This document shows, one piece after another, positions 25,206 to 34,339 of a stretch of DNA of 64,000 nucleotides; the stretch's first letter is position 1; each line of letters opens with the position of its first letter. Where the stretch lies: contig NZ_CP033073.1 of the NCBI RefSeq assembly GCF_003675325.1, positions 930,001 to 994,000 on the forward strand, written 5' to 3'. Under the pieces are notes generated by a model, which worked only from the letters and a program-made list of their open reading frames with translations, ran no database searches and had not been told where the DNA came from. Origin of the DNA: Streptomyces dangxiongensis (lineage in GTDB: Bacteria; Actinomycetota; Actinomycetes; Streptomycetales; Streptomycetaceae). Made by a program: the position numbers and the translations under genes.

Positions 25206-25241
25206 GTGGGCAATCGCCCATTAGTGTGGGCGCATGCCCAC
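25206..25241. promoter_or_regulatory. Double TetR operator and probable leaderless promoter
   Basis: Two inverted repeats share one sequence: TGGGC-AATC-GCCCA (25207-25220) and GTGGGC-GCAT-GCCCAC (25226-25241, perfect). Their centres are exactly 20 bases apart, two helical turns. The methyltransferase ATG (25234) lies inside the second repeat. TAGTGT at 25222-25227 with TTCCAC at 25198-25203 (18-base spacing) would start transcription at or next to that ATG, giving a leaderless mRNA that a bound repressor would block. Confidence 0.65.
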
Positions 25242-26064
25242 TTTATCGCAGGGACAGCCGGACCGTTCCGGACCCGAGCCCCACCGCCACCGGCAGGTGG
25301 CCGAGTCGTTCGGCGTGGACGCCGAACGCTACGACCGCGCCCGGCCGCCGTATCCCGACGCTCTGGTGGACCGGATCGTCACGGCAAGCCCTGGCCGGGA
25401 CGTCCTCGATGTGGGGGCCGGGACCGGCATTGAAGCCCGGCAGTTCCAAGCGGCCGGCTGCACGGTGCTCGGTATCGAGCCCGACGAGCGGATGGCCGCC
25501 TTCGCGCGGCGCAGCCGGGTCGAGGTCGAGGTCGCCAGGTTCGAGGACTGGCAGCCGGCCGGACGACAGTTCGACGCGGTCATCGCCGGCACCGCCTGGC
25601 ACTGGGTGGACCCCGTCGCTGGCGCGGCCAAGGCGGCCCAGGTACTCCGGCCCGGCGGCCGACTCGCACCCTTCCACCACGTCCCCCAGCTCCCGGAGGA
25701 GGTGATCGACGCACTCGCCGAGGCACACCGACAGGTCGCCCCCGACTCCCCGCTCGACCTCGGTCTGCTGAAGGGATCGGCCCTGGACGCATCCCGACCG
25801 CTGTTCGCGAGGATCACCGACGGGATCCGGCAGACGGGCAGGTTCAGCGAGCCGGAACAGTGGCGCTTCGCCTGGGAGCGCACCTACACCCGGGAGGAAT
25901 GGCTCGACCAGCTCCCCACCTTCGGCGCTCTCACCCGACTTCCCGCAGACGAACTGGCGGAGGTCCTGGACAGCGTCGGGGCCGTGATCGACACGCTCGG
26001 CGGCCACGTCACCGTGCCTTACATCACCGTGGCCGTCACCTCGACCCGCTCCGGTACGGCCTGA
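25234..26064 (+). CDS. Class I SAM-dependent methyltransferase
   Basis: 276 residues. Motif I is VLDVGAGTGIEARQF (about 56-70), followed by an acidic strand end (GIEPD) and a GTAWHWVDP stretch typical of the UbiE/Methyltransf_11 group; the post-motif LRPGGRLAPF is present. The substrate cannot be inferred. The usual conserved N-terminus (VAESFGVDAERYDRARPPYP) begins at residue 22. No ribosome-binding site precedes ATG 25234, which fits a leaderless transcript. It is paired with the divergent TetR gene and probably induced by that regulator's ligand, for example in detoxification. Confidence 0.88.
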   Translation: MPTLSQGQPDRSGPEPHRHRQVAESFGVDAERYDRARPPYPDALVDRIVTASPGRDVLDVGAGTGIEARQFQAAGCTVLGIEPDERMAAFARRSRVEVEVARFEDWQPAGRQFDAVIAGTAWHWVDPVAGAAKAAQVLRPGGRLAPFHHVPQLPEEVIDALAEAHRQVAPDSPLDLGLLKGSALDASRPLFARITDGIRQTGRFSEPEQWRFAWERTYTREEWLDQLPTFGALTRLPADELAEVLDSVGAVIDTLGGHVTVPYITVAVTSTRSGTA

Positions 26065-26442
26065 CCACCGCAAACGTCGGGCGTCGCCGGGCGGCGGCGA
26101 ACCGATGGGCTCGGCGACCCGGAAGAGGGCCTGCAAGAGCGCCGGAAGGTCCTCCCGCCTTGCGCCGGCACCCGGCCGTCAGCAGCAGCGACGCACCCCA
26201 CCCGCCCCGACGCATCAAGGCGGAGGGGTACTCAGCCAGTGCCGGGACCGCAGACGTGCTCGTCCCGAACGGCAGCGCCTGCTGACACGACTGAATGGTG
26301 CGGGGCTGGAACACCGCCTCTTCAACAGTCTGTGTCGGGGCCGACGGACATGTCCGAGGCCGGCGGGTGTGTTCGAGCCGACGGGTGTGTCCGGCCCTTC
26401 CCCCGGCCATGATCGCCTCGGCGGCGGACGGACCGGCACGCA
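26065..26442. other. Interval without a recognisable gene
   Basis: About 380 bases between the methyltransferase and the damaged methyltransferase-NUDIX gene. Short open frames occur on both strands but none shows a domain, a ribosome site or convincing codon bias. It may be degraded coding sequence. Confidence 0.5.
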
Positions 26443-26455
26443 CGGAGGAGACCCG

Positions 26456-27150
26456 GTGGCACACCCGACACCCGAGGAGTGGGACGCCCACTACACGAGC
26501 GGCGGCCGGTTCCGGCCACTGGGCGACGCCGAGCGGCGGCTGCTCGCCGCGCACGTCCCGGCCCCCGCGCGCGGGTTCGCCCTGGACGTGGGCTGCGGAC
26601 TCGGCGAACTCGCCCGCCATCTGGCCGGCTCGGGATACCGGGTGGACGCGGTCGACCTGTCCGCCACCGCGCTCGCCGAGGCCCGGCGCACGGGCGGGCC
26701 GGGGGTGGGGTACCTGCGGCTGGACGTCGAACGCGACGACCTGGCGCGACTCCCGCACCCCGCCTACGACCTGATCACCGTCCGGCTCGCCTGGCCGTTC
26801 GTCCGCGACCGTACCCGGGTGAGGACTTCGCCACCGCCGGTGTGCGGGAGCTGGCGGAGGAGACGTCGCTGCGGGCCGACCCGGCCGGCGCCCGGGTGCG
26901 GGCGGTGCTGCTGGACTCCGTCGACGGCATACCCCGGCTGACGGCCGCCGTGCGGGTCACCGCGTTCACCGGGGAACCGGTCGTCACCGAGCCGCACCTG
27001 GTCCACCGCTGGGAGTGGCACGAGGTCGCCGACCTGGCCGCCCTGTCCGCACCCCTGTTCACGCCGAGCGCCCATGTCCTGGACACCGTGTGGCCGGGCC
27101 TCCTGCCGGGCCTGCCCCCGGTGCACCGCTACCCGGTCGCCGACGACTGA
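26456..27150 (+). pseudogene. Methyltransferase-NUDIX fusion gene with an internal deletion and frameshift
   Basis: GTG 26456 follows GGAGGAG and opens a normal methyltransferase N-terminus: EEWDAHYTSGGRFRPLG, then FALDVGCGLGELARHLAGSG and YDLITVRLAWPFVRDRTR. At about 26818 the frame breaks. The next frame carries the second half of a NUDIX hydrolase, beginning inside the Nudix box (PGEDFATAGVRELAEETSL) and ending VHRYPVADD at 27150. Intact proteins of this fused type in Streptomyces, as I remember them, have roughly 100 or more residues between these points. Both the C-terminal half of the methyltransferase and the N-terminal half of the NUDIX domain are missing, so neither enzyme should work. 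Confidence 0.75.
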
Positions 27151-27165
27151 GCGACCCGGCCGGGG

Positions 27166-29251
27166 TCAGCCCTCCGAGAGCAGGCCGGTCAGGACGCGGT
27201 CGGGGGTGAGGGGGAGTTCGCGGAAGCGGATGCCGGTGGCGTGGTGGACGGCGTTGCCGAGGGCTGCGGCGGTGCCGACGATGCCGATCTCGCCGATGCC
27301 CTTGCTGCCCATCGGGTTGAGGTGGGGGTCGTCCTCGTCGATCCAGTCGGCCTCGATGGCGGGGACGTCGGCGTGGGCGGGCACGTGGTAGCCGGCGAGG
27401 TCGGTCTCGGGGAAGTCGCCGAACGCGGGGTCCAGGGTGCTGCCCTCGGTGAGCGCCATGCCGAGGCCCATGACCATGGCGCCGGTGAACTGGGAGCGCG
27501 CGGTACGGGCGTTGAGGATCCGTCCGGCGGCGAAGACACCCAGCATCCGGCGGACGCGGACCTCGCCGGTGACGGTGTCGACGGCGACCTCGGCGAAGTG
27601 GGCGCCGAACGCGTGCCGCGCGTAGGGGCTGTCGGCGTCGGCACGGCCGGTGGTGTCGGCGCGGACGGTCAGGCCGTCGGGGGGCAGCGGGCCGGGGTGC
27701 GCGGCGAGCCGGGTGCACGCCTCGTGGACGGCCCAGCCCCAGGAGGCGGTGCCGGAGGAGCCGCCGGCCAGCGGGGCCGGCGGCAGCTCGCTGTGGCCGA
27801 CCTCGCAGCGCACCCGGTCCAGGGGGACGCCGAGGGCGTCGGCGGCGATCTGGGCGAGGACGGTACGGGCCCCGGTGCCGATGTCGGCCGCGTTGACCCG
27901 GACGGTGAACGTGCCGTCGGGCAGGGCCTCGACGGCGGCCGAGGACGGGGACACCATCACGGGGTAGGTGGCGGCGGCCACGCCGGTGCCCAGGAGCAGG
28001 GGTCCCTCGCGGCGGACGCCGGGGCGCGGATCACGGTCGGCCCAGTTGAAGCGGCGGGCGCCCTCGCGCAGGCACCGCACGAGGTTGCGGCTGCTGAACG
28101 GCTTGCCGCTGCCGGGTTCGCGGTCGGGTTCGTTGCGGACGCGCAGCTCCACCGGGTCCATGCCGAGCGCGTCGGCGAGTTCGTCCAGGGCGGACTCCAG
28201 GGCGTACATGCCGGGGGCCTCGCCGGGTGCCCGCATCCAGGACGGGCTGGGTACGTCCAGGGGGACCACGCGGTGGGCGCTGCGCAGGGCGGGGGTGGCG
28301 TACATGGTGCGCGAGACCACGGCGGCGTACTCCACGAACTCCTTCACCCGCGAGGTGTAGGTGGTCACCTCGTGCAGCAGGGCGGTGAGGCGGCCGTCCG
28401 CGTCCGTTCCCAGCCGGATCCGCTGCCGGGTGGGGGCGCGGTGGCCGGTGACGGTGGGCAGGTGGCGGCGGTGACAGGCCAGGGTGACGGGCCGGCCGGT
28501 GTGCCGGGCGGCCAGCGCGGCGAGGACGACGTCCGGGCGCGGGGTGCCCTTGGAGCCGAAGCCGCCGCCGACGTGCTCGGCGACGACGGTGATCTGCTCC
28601 TCGGGCAGCTCGAACAGCTTGGCGAGCACGGACCGGACGGCCGTACCGCCCTGGCTGGAGGTGTACACGGTGAGCCGGTCGCCGTCCCAGTGGGCGGTGC
28701 TGGCGTGCGGTTCCATGGGGTGGTTGTGCAGCGGCGGCACCCGGTAGGCGACGTCGACGCGTATGTCGGCGGCGGCGAAGGCCGCCTCCGGGTCGCCGTG
28801 CTCCAGGGTGCCCGGCTGGCCGCCGGCCTCCTCGGGCGCGTACGCGTCCCGGTGGCCTTCGCTCAGGTTCACGTCGTGGGGCCGGCTGTCGTAGTGGACG
28901 CGGACGGCGCGGGCGGCGGCGCGGGCCGTCTCCGGCGTCTCGGCGACGACCAGGGCCACGCACCAGCCCCGGTGCGGTACCGCGGGGTCCTGGAGGACGG
29001 CGAGGGTGGCGTCCTCGGCCTCGGCGAGGCGCGGGGCGTCGCCGGGGGTGAGGACGGCGAGGACGCCGGGCAGGGCGAGGGCGGCGGAGGTGTCGACGCC
29101 GGTGACCCGGCCGGACGCGACCGCGGCCGGCACGGGCCAGGCGTGGGCACGGCCGGGCACGGCGTACTCGGCGGCGTAGCGGGCGGCGCCGGTGACCTTC
29201 TGGCGTCCTTCCCGGCGCTCGGCGGGGGCGCCCAGGGCGCTGCCCGGTCAT
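27166..29251 (-). CDS. Molybdopterin-binding subunit of an aldehyde/xanthine oxidoreductase (PaoC/YagR type), frameshift at the 5' end
   Basis: The large catalytic subunit binds the molybdenum cofactor and oxidises aldehydes or heterocycles with water. Visible family motifs: PPLHNHPMEPHASTA, HVGGGFGSKG, WMRAPGEAPGMYALESALDE, GGSSGTASWG and, near the end, GSKGIGEIGIVG with the catalytic Glu. The natural start is ATG 29251, with AGGAGG upstream, but that frame closes. The conserved N-terminus (GAPAERREGRQKVTGAARYA) is in the next frame, which also holds the remaining 664 residues. ATGACCGGGCAGC has one G more than expected for M-T-G-S. Translation could only begin again at GTG 29160, losing about 30 conserved residues. 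Sequencing error in a G run is the simplest explanation. Confidence 0.85.
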
Positions 29252-29269
29252 GGTTCCTCCTGTGGCGGC

Positions 29270-30268
29270 TCAAGCGGTCGCGGGTGCCGGGGCGAGACGG
29301 TGCAGGACGTCGAGGGCCAGGTTGCGGGCGAGGGGCACCTTGTAGGCGTTGTCCCGCAGCGGCTCGGCGTGCGCGAGTTCGAGTGCCACGGCCCCTTCGA
29401 AGGCGGCCGGGGTGGCGGGGGCGCCGAGCAGGGCCAGCTCGGTGTGACGGGCCCGCCAGGGCCGGTGGGCGAGTCCGCCGAAGGCGACGCCCGCCTGGTC
29501 GACGACCCCGTCCGTGACCTTCAGGACGACGGCCACGGAGGCGAGGGCGAAGGCGTACGACGCCCGGTCCCGGGCCTTGCGGTAGGCGGAGGGGACCCCG
29601 GCCGTGGCGGCCGGCAGGAGCACCCCGGTGATCAGTTCGCCGGGGCGGATCCAGGTATCCCGTTCGGGGTGCTCGCCGGGCAGCCGGTGGAGGTCGGCCA
29701 CGGCGAGGCGCCGGGTGCCGCCGGTGCCGTACAGCTCGACCTGGGCGTCCAGCGCGGCCAGGGCGACGGCCATGTCGGAGGGGTGGGTGGCGATGCAGTG
29801 CTCGGAGTGGCCGAGGACCGCGTGGTCGCGGTGGACGCCGTCCCGGGCGCCGCAGCCGCTGCCCGGCTCACGTTTGTTGCAGGGTTTGTCCAGATCCTGG
29901 AAGTAGGGGCAGCGGGTGCGCTGGAGCAGGTTGCCGCCGGTGGTGGCGGCGTTGCGCAACTGTGCGGAGGCGCCCGCCAGCAGTGCCTGGGACAGGGCCG
30001 GGTAGCGGTTCCGGACGCGTGGGTCGGCGGCCAGGTCGCTGTTGCGGACGGTGGCGCCGACGCGCAGGGAGCCGTCGGGCAGCTCCTCGACGGTGTCCAG
30101 CGGCAGCCGGCGGCCGATGTCGATGAGGAGGGCGGGCCGCTCGACACCGAGTTTCAGCAGGTCGACCAGGTTGGTGCCGCCGGCGAGGTAGCGGGCGCCC
30201 GGGTGGGCGGCGTACGCCTCGACAGCCTCCTGGAGTCCGGCGGGCCTGAGGTATCCGAAGCCGGTCAC
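29270..30268 (-). CDS. FAD/[4Fe-4S] subunit of the molybdenum oxidoreductase (PaoB/YagS type)
   Basis: 332 residues. GTG 30268 overlaps the stop of the upstream iron-sulfur gene by four bases (GTGA). The FAD-binding motifs are RYLAGGTNLVDLLKLG and ATTGGNLLQRTRCPYF. The cysteine set RCPYFQDLDKPCNKREPGSG with Cys after it is the extra [4Fe-4S]-binding insert known from the E. coli PaoB (YagS) subunit and absent from most xanthine dehydrogenase FAD subunits. It shuttles electrons from the molybdenum centre to FAD. The gene lies between the 2Fe-2S and molybdopterin genes in the order T-S-R, as in yagTSR. Confidence 0.92.
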   Translation of the reverse strand: MTGFGYLRPAGLQEAVEAYAAHPGARYLAGGTNLVDLLKLGVERPALLIDIGRRLPLDTVEELPDGSLRVGATVRNSDLAADPRVRNRYPALSQALLAGASAQLRNAATTGGNLLQRTRCPYFQDLDKPCNKREPGSGCGARDGVHRDHAVLGHSEHCIATHPSDMAVALAALDAQVELYGTGGTRRLAVADLHRLPGEHPERDTWIRPGELITGVLLPAATAGVPSAYRKARDRASYAFALASVAVVLKVTDGVVDQAGVAFGGLAHRPWRARHTELALLGAPATPAAFEGAVALELAHAEPLRDNAYKVPLARNLALDVLHRLAPAPATA

Positions 30269-30804
30269 TCGATCACGTCCTCGATCGCCTCGACGATGCG
30301 CGGGTAGGCGCCGCAGCGGCACAGGTTGCCGCTCATCCGCTCGCGGATCTCGGGCCGGCCCAGCGGTACGGGCGGGCCGGCGGGGGCTGCCGGGTCGGTG
30401 ACGTGGGAGGGGTGGCCGGCCGCGGCCTCGGCGAGCATGCCCACGGCGGAGCAGAGCTGGCCCGGGGTGCAGTAGCCGCACTGGAAGGCGTCGCGGTCCA
30501 GGAAGGCCCGCTGGAGCGGGTGCGGCTGCTCGCCGTCGCCGCCGAGGCCCTCGACGGTGGTGACCTCGCGGCCGTCGAGGGTGACGGCGAGCAGCAGGCA
30601 GCTATTGAGGCGGCGCCCGTCGACCAGCACGGTGCAGGCACCGCACTGGCCCTGGTCGCAGCCCTTCTTGGACCCGGTGAGGTCCAGGTCCTCGCGCAGC
30701 ACGTCCAGCAGGACGCGCCGGTGGTCGACGAGCACGGTGTGGGGTTTGCCGTTGACCCGGAGGGTCACCTCCGAGTGGTGGCCGGGCTCCTGTGCGCTGG
30801 TCAT
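30265..30804 (-). CDS. 2Fe-2S subunit of the molybdenum oxidoreductase (PaoA/YagT type)
   Basis: 179 residues with two [2Fe-2S] sites: a plant-type ferredoxin cluster on Cys49, 54, 57 and 69 (GCDQGQCGACTVLVD, NSC) and the all-helical cluster on Cys109, 112, 162 and 164 (QCGYCTPGQ, NLCRCGAYP). It passes electrons within the three-subunit complex. The E. coli homologue has a Tat signal; no twin-Arg signal is seen here, so the complex is probably cytoplasmic. First gene of the operon, ATG 30804 with GGAAGG upstream. An imperfect hairpin (30821-30841) lies just before it. Confidence 0.93.
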   Translation of the reverse strand: MTSAQEPGHHSEVTLRVNGKPHTVLVDHRRVLLDVLREDLDLTGSKKGCDQGQCGACTVLVDGRRLNSCLLLAVTLDGREVTTVEGLGGDGEQPHPLQRAFLDRDAFQCGYCTPGQLCSAVGMLAEAAAGHPSHVTDPAAPAGPPVPLGRPEIRERMSGNLCRCGAYPRIVEAIEDVIE

Positions 30805-30876
30805 GAGGGGCTGACCTTCCGGACGGGCGGTGGTGCCGTCCAGACCGCGTATCCCGGCCCGGGCGGCTCACACCTG

Positions 30877-31737
30877 TCAGCCGTCGGCCGCGCCGGCCCC
30901 GGCCACCTTGCCGGTGACGTCCGCGGTGTCGCGGGCGGGCGGCGCGCTGACCCGCGCGTCGGTTCCGTAGTCGGAGAGGCGCAGGACGGTCGTGCTGGTC
31001 ACGGCGGTGTTCTCCCGGCCCGGCGTCCTGTGTGCGAGCGGGTGCAGGGTGAGCCGGACGCTCTCCTGGCGCAGCCGCCCCTGCTCGTCCAGCCACAGGT
31101 CCACGGGCAGGGTGGACTTCCCGAGCTGCCCGCGCGGTTCCCGCTCCTGTGCGGCGTTGCCGGAGGAGAGCGCGGAGAGGGGGACGGAGACGCGGTAGTG
31201 GGTGGTGCGGGTGCCGTCGAGGTTCTGGGTGCCGACGCGGGTGACGTCCTCGGAGCCGACGTTCCTGAGGTAGCGGACCGGTTCGGCGGGGTCGCTGACC
31301 TGGGACCGCCCGGCCGAGCCCCGTTGGGCCAGCCGCTTGAGGTCGATCTTCGCCCAGGTCTTGCCGCCCGGGACGGAGGCGTGTTTCCCGCCGGACGGCT
31401 TCTGGTAGACCACGCCGTCGACGACGCGCTGCTCGACGGTGGCGCCCCGCGAGGTCAGCGTGACGCGGCTGGTGCCGTCCTTCAGGCCGGCCACGCCGCT
31501 GCCGCGCGCCGTGACGGCCTGCCCCTCGGCGACGACCTTGCTGGTGACGGCTATCTTCGCGGTGTCCGCGGCCACTGTCCTGCGGTAGGCGTCCTGGACG
31601 GCCCGGGCGGGTGGGGTCGCGCTCGGCCGGGCCTGCGTGTCCCCACCCTTGCCGTCACCGTCGTCGCTGCCGCAGCCGGTCAGTCCGGCGGCGAGGACGA
31701 GGGCGGCGACGGCACTTCCGACACCGGTCTTGGACAC
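30877..31737 (-). CDS. Secreted lipoprotein, LppX/LprG-like fold likely
   Basis: 286 residues from GTG 31737, which has AAGGAG nine bases upstream. The N-terminus is a lipoprotein signal: VSKTGVG, a hydrophobic core (SAVAALVLAAG) and lipobox LTGC followed by GSDDGDGKGG. The mature part has alternating beta-type sequence (TSRVTLTSRGATVEQRVVDG, TTHYRVSVPL) as in the LolA/LppX-like lipoproteins of actinobacteria, which bind lipids or act in signalling. No specific function can be assigned. It is on the same strand as its neighbours but separated by 72 and 113 bases, so probably its own unit. Confidence 0.85.
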   Translation of the reverse strand: MSKTGVGSAVAALVLAAGLTGCGSDDGDGKGGDTQARPSATPPARAVQDAYRRTVAADTAKIAVTSKVVAEGQAVTARGSGVAGLKDGTSRVTLTSRGATVEQRVVDGVVYQKPSGGKHASVPGGKTWAKIDLKRLAQRGSAGRSQVSDPAEPVRYLRNVGSEDVTRVGTQNLDGTRTTHYRVSVPLSALSSGNAAQEREPRGQLGKSTLPVDLWLDEQGRLRQESVRLTLHPLAHRTPGRENTAVTSTTVLRLSDYGTDARVSAPPARDTADVTGKVAGAGAADG

Positions 31738-31850
31738 GATGGTGTCTCCTTCCAATTCGGGTCTGCCCGCGGGTATTTGACCCGATCACGGCTTCCCCGT
31801 CCCGTGCCGCTCACGCCCCGGGCAGCTCGCCATCCGTGGGCCGTGGCCGC

Positions 31851-33734
31851 TCAGACCGTCGGCACGGTCTCGTCCCGCCGGGCGAACCGGGTGCGGTGCA
31901 GCTCCGCGTACCGGCCGCCCGCCGCCAGCAGTTCCTCGTGCGTGCCGCGTTCGACGATCCGGCCGGACTCCACGACGAGGATCTGGTCGGCGGCCCGCAC
32001 GGTGGACAGGCGGTGCGCGATGACGACGGCGGTGCGGCCCTCCAGAGCCTCGGTGAGCGCCTCCTGGACGGCCGCCTCGGAGGTGTTGTCCAGGTGGGCG
32101 GTGGCCTCGTCCAGGATGACCACGCGCTGGCGGGCCAGCAGCAGCCGGGCGATCGTCATGCGCTGGCGTTCGCCGCCGGAGAGCCGGTAGCCGCGCTCGC
32201 CGACGACCGTGTCCAGGCCGTCGGGCAGGGACCGTACGACGTCGGCGAGGCGGGCGCGGCCGAGGGCGTCCCACAGGTCGTCGTCCGTGGCGTCGGGCCG
32301 GGCCAGCAGCAGGTTGGCGCGGACGGTGTCGTGGAAGAGGTGACCGTCCTGGGTGACCATGCCGAGGGTCGCCCGCAGCGACGCGGCGGTCACGTCCCGG
32401 ACGTCGGTCCCGCCGATGCGGACCGCGCCCGCGTCGACGTCGTACAGGCGCGGCAGGAGCTGCGCGATGGTCGACTTGCCGGCGCCGGACGAGCCGACGA
32501 GGGCGACCGTCCGGCCGGGTTCGGCACGGAAGGAGATGCCGTGCAGGACCTCGGTACCGCCCCGGGTGTCGAGGGCGGCGACCTCCTCCAGGGAGGCGAG
32601 GGAAACCTGGTCGGCGGACGGGTAGGCGAAGCGGACGTCCTCGAACTCGACGGCGACCGGTCCTTCGGGGACCTCGCGGGCGTCCGGCTTCTCCTCGATG
32701 AGCGGCTTCAGGTCGAGCACCTCGAAGACCCGCTCGAAGCTGACGAGCGCGCTCATCACCTCGACCCGGGCGCCGGCGAGCGCGGTCAGCGGGGCGTACA
32801 GCCGGGTCAGCAGCAGGGCGAGGGAGACCACCGCGCCGGGCTCCAGGGTGCCGCGCAGCGCGAACCAGCCGCCGAGGCCGTAGACGAGGGCCAGGGCGAG
32901 GGCGGAGACCAGGGTGAGGGAGGTGATGAAGACCGACTGGGCCGTGGCCGTGCGCACACCGATGTCGCGGACCTCGCGGGCGCGGGCGGCGAACTCGGCC
33001 GACTCCTCCTCGGGGCGGCCGAACAGCTTGACCAGGGTGGCGCCGGGCGCGGAGAACCGTTCGGTCATCCGGGTGCCCATGGCCGCGTTCAGCGTCGCCG
33101 CCTCGCGCTGCATGCGGGCCATCCGGCGGCCCATGCGGCGCGCGGGCAGCACGAACACCGGGAGCAGCACCAGCGCGAGCAGCGTGATCTGCCAGGACAG
33201 GGTGAGCATCACCGCGAGCGTGAGCAACAGGGTGACCAGGTTGCTGACCACGCCGGAGAGGGTGTTGGCGAACGCCCGCTGCGCGCCGATCACGTCGTTG
33301 TTGAGACGGCTGACCAGCGCGCCCGTACGGGTACGTGTGAAGAACGCGACGGGCATGCGCTGCACATGATCGAACACGGCCGTGCGGAGATCGAGGATGA
33401 GTCCCTCCCCGAGCGTCGCCGACAGGCGCCGGCCGAGGATGCCGAGCCCCGCCTCGACGAGGGCGACGAGGCCGATGAGCAGGGAGAGCCGGACCACGGT
33501 GCGGGAGTCGTGCCCCGCCACGATCGCGTCGACGACGCGGCCGGCGAGCACGGGGGTCGCCACGGCGAGCAGGGCCGTCACCACCCCCAGGAGCACGAAC
33601 CGGACGATGCCGGCGCGGTGGGGGCGGGCGAAGGCGGCGATGCGGCGCAGCGTGGCGCGCGCGAGGGGGCGACGCTCGGACTGCGCGTTCATCACGCTGT
33701 GGAGCTGCGTCCAGGCGGTGGTTTCCATGCTCAT
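31851..33734 (-). CDS. ABC exporter, fused membrane and ATPase domains
   Basis: 627 residues: six transmembrane segments (about 40-320) followed by a nucleotide-binding domain with Walker A GSSGAGKST, Q-loop VTQDGHLF, signature LSGGERQR, Walker B VVILDEATAHLD and the switch His in IAHRLSTV. This is a half-transporter of the type that exports drugs, lipids or peptides as a dimer; only one copy is present, so a homodimer is expected. The linker before the ATPase is unusually long (SADQVSLASLEEVAALDTRG inserted before GTEVLHGISF). ATG 33734 and ATG 33728 are both possible starts, and neither has a clear ribosome site. Confidence 0.92.
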   Translation of the reverse strand: MSMETTAWTQLHSVMNAQSERRPLARATLRRIAAFARPHRAGIVRFVLLGVVTALLAVATPVLAGRVVDAIVAGHDSRTVVRLSLLIGLVALVEAGLGILGRRLSATLGEGLILDLRTAVFDHVQRMPVAFFTRTRTGALVSRLNNDVIGAQRAFANTLSGVVSNLVTLLLTLAVMLTLSWQITLLALVLLPVFVLPARRMGRRMARMQREAATLNAAMGTRMTERFSAPGATLVKLFGRPEEESAEFAARAREVRDIGVRTATAQSVFITSLTLVSALALALVYGLGGWFALRGTLEPGAVVSLALLLTRLYAPLTALAGARVEVMSALVSFERVFEVLDLKPLIEEKPDAREVPEGPVAVEFEDVRFAYPSADQVSLASLEEVAALDTRGGTEVLHGISFRAEPGRTVALVGSSGAGKSTIAQLLPRLYDVDAGAVRIGGTDVRDVTAASLRATLGMVTQDGHLFHDTVRANLLLARPDATDDDLWDALGRARLADVVRSLPDGLDTVVGERGYRLSGGERQRMTIARLLLARQRVVILDEATAHLDNTSEAAVQEALTEALEGRTAVVIAHRLSTVRAADQILVVESGRIVERGTHEELLAAGGRYAELHRTRFARRDETVPTV

Positions 33735-33794
33735 GGAAGAGAACGTAGAACCTCAAGCGACGTCGAGGTCAAGGGCCGGGCTCTTTCACCCCCC

Positions 33795-34068
33795 CCGGCG
33801 CTCCCTGTCCCGCCCTCTTTCGGCGGAGCGCGGCGCCGCGGGCACGGCCCGCGCCGAGGCCGAGGCGCTCGCCGCGCGGATCGCCCGCTTCCCCCAGGCC
33901 TGCCTGCGCGGCGACCGCGCGTCGGTCCTCGACCAGGAGGGCCGGGACGAGGAGACGGCGCTGCGCACCGAACTCCGCCACGGCATGGCCGTCCTGGCCC
34001 AGGGCACGCAGGGCGCGACCCGCTTCGCCTCCGGAGCCGGCCGACACGGCGCGTTCCCCGAAGCGTGA
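33795..34068 (+). pseudogene. C-terminal remnant of an enoyl-CoA hydratase/crotonase family gene
   Basis: About 75 residues ending at a proper stop (34068), including ALAARIARFPQACLRGDRA, VLDQEGRDEETALRTELRHG and ATRFASGAGRHGAF. I recognise this as the end of Streptomyces crotonase-family proteins. The catalytic N-terminal two thirds is missing: upstream sequence belongs to the start of the oppositely oriented ABC gene. No start codon with a ribosome site fits. A rearrangement has probably joined the ABC gene to this point. Confidence 0.7.
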
Positions 34069-34084
34069 ACCACCGCCCCGGGGA

Positions 34085-34330
34085 CGGACCGGGGCCGGGG
34101 CGGCACGGGTGGTCCTTCCCGGGCTCGACTCGGGAGACCGCCGCCCCCACCGGCGCGGGAGCGGGGCCGGGGCGGCACGGGTCGTCCGCGGGCCAGGAGG
34201 CCAACCGGGTCGCGGCACGTTGCCCCAAGCGCGAACCGGGCGCCCCCGGGGCGGGCACGGGCCGTTTCCGGACTCGGGAGACCGCCGCTCCCCCACCGGC
34301 ACCGGGCCGCGGCGCCGGTCGTTCGGCTCG
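34085..34330. repeat. Cluster of imperfect direct repeats, non-coding
   Basis: GGGGCCGGGGCGGCACGGGT occurs at about 34090 and again at about 34163. GACTCGGGAGACCGCCGC occurs at about 34127 and 34273, each followed by a C-rich tract. It fills the gap between the crotonase remnant and the FAD oxidoreductase stop. No gene is visible. Confidence 0.65.
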
Positions 34331-34339
34331 GGAGGTCGC

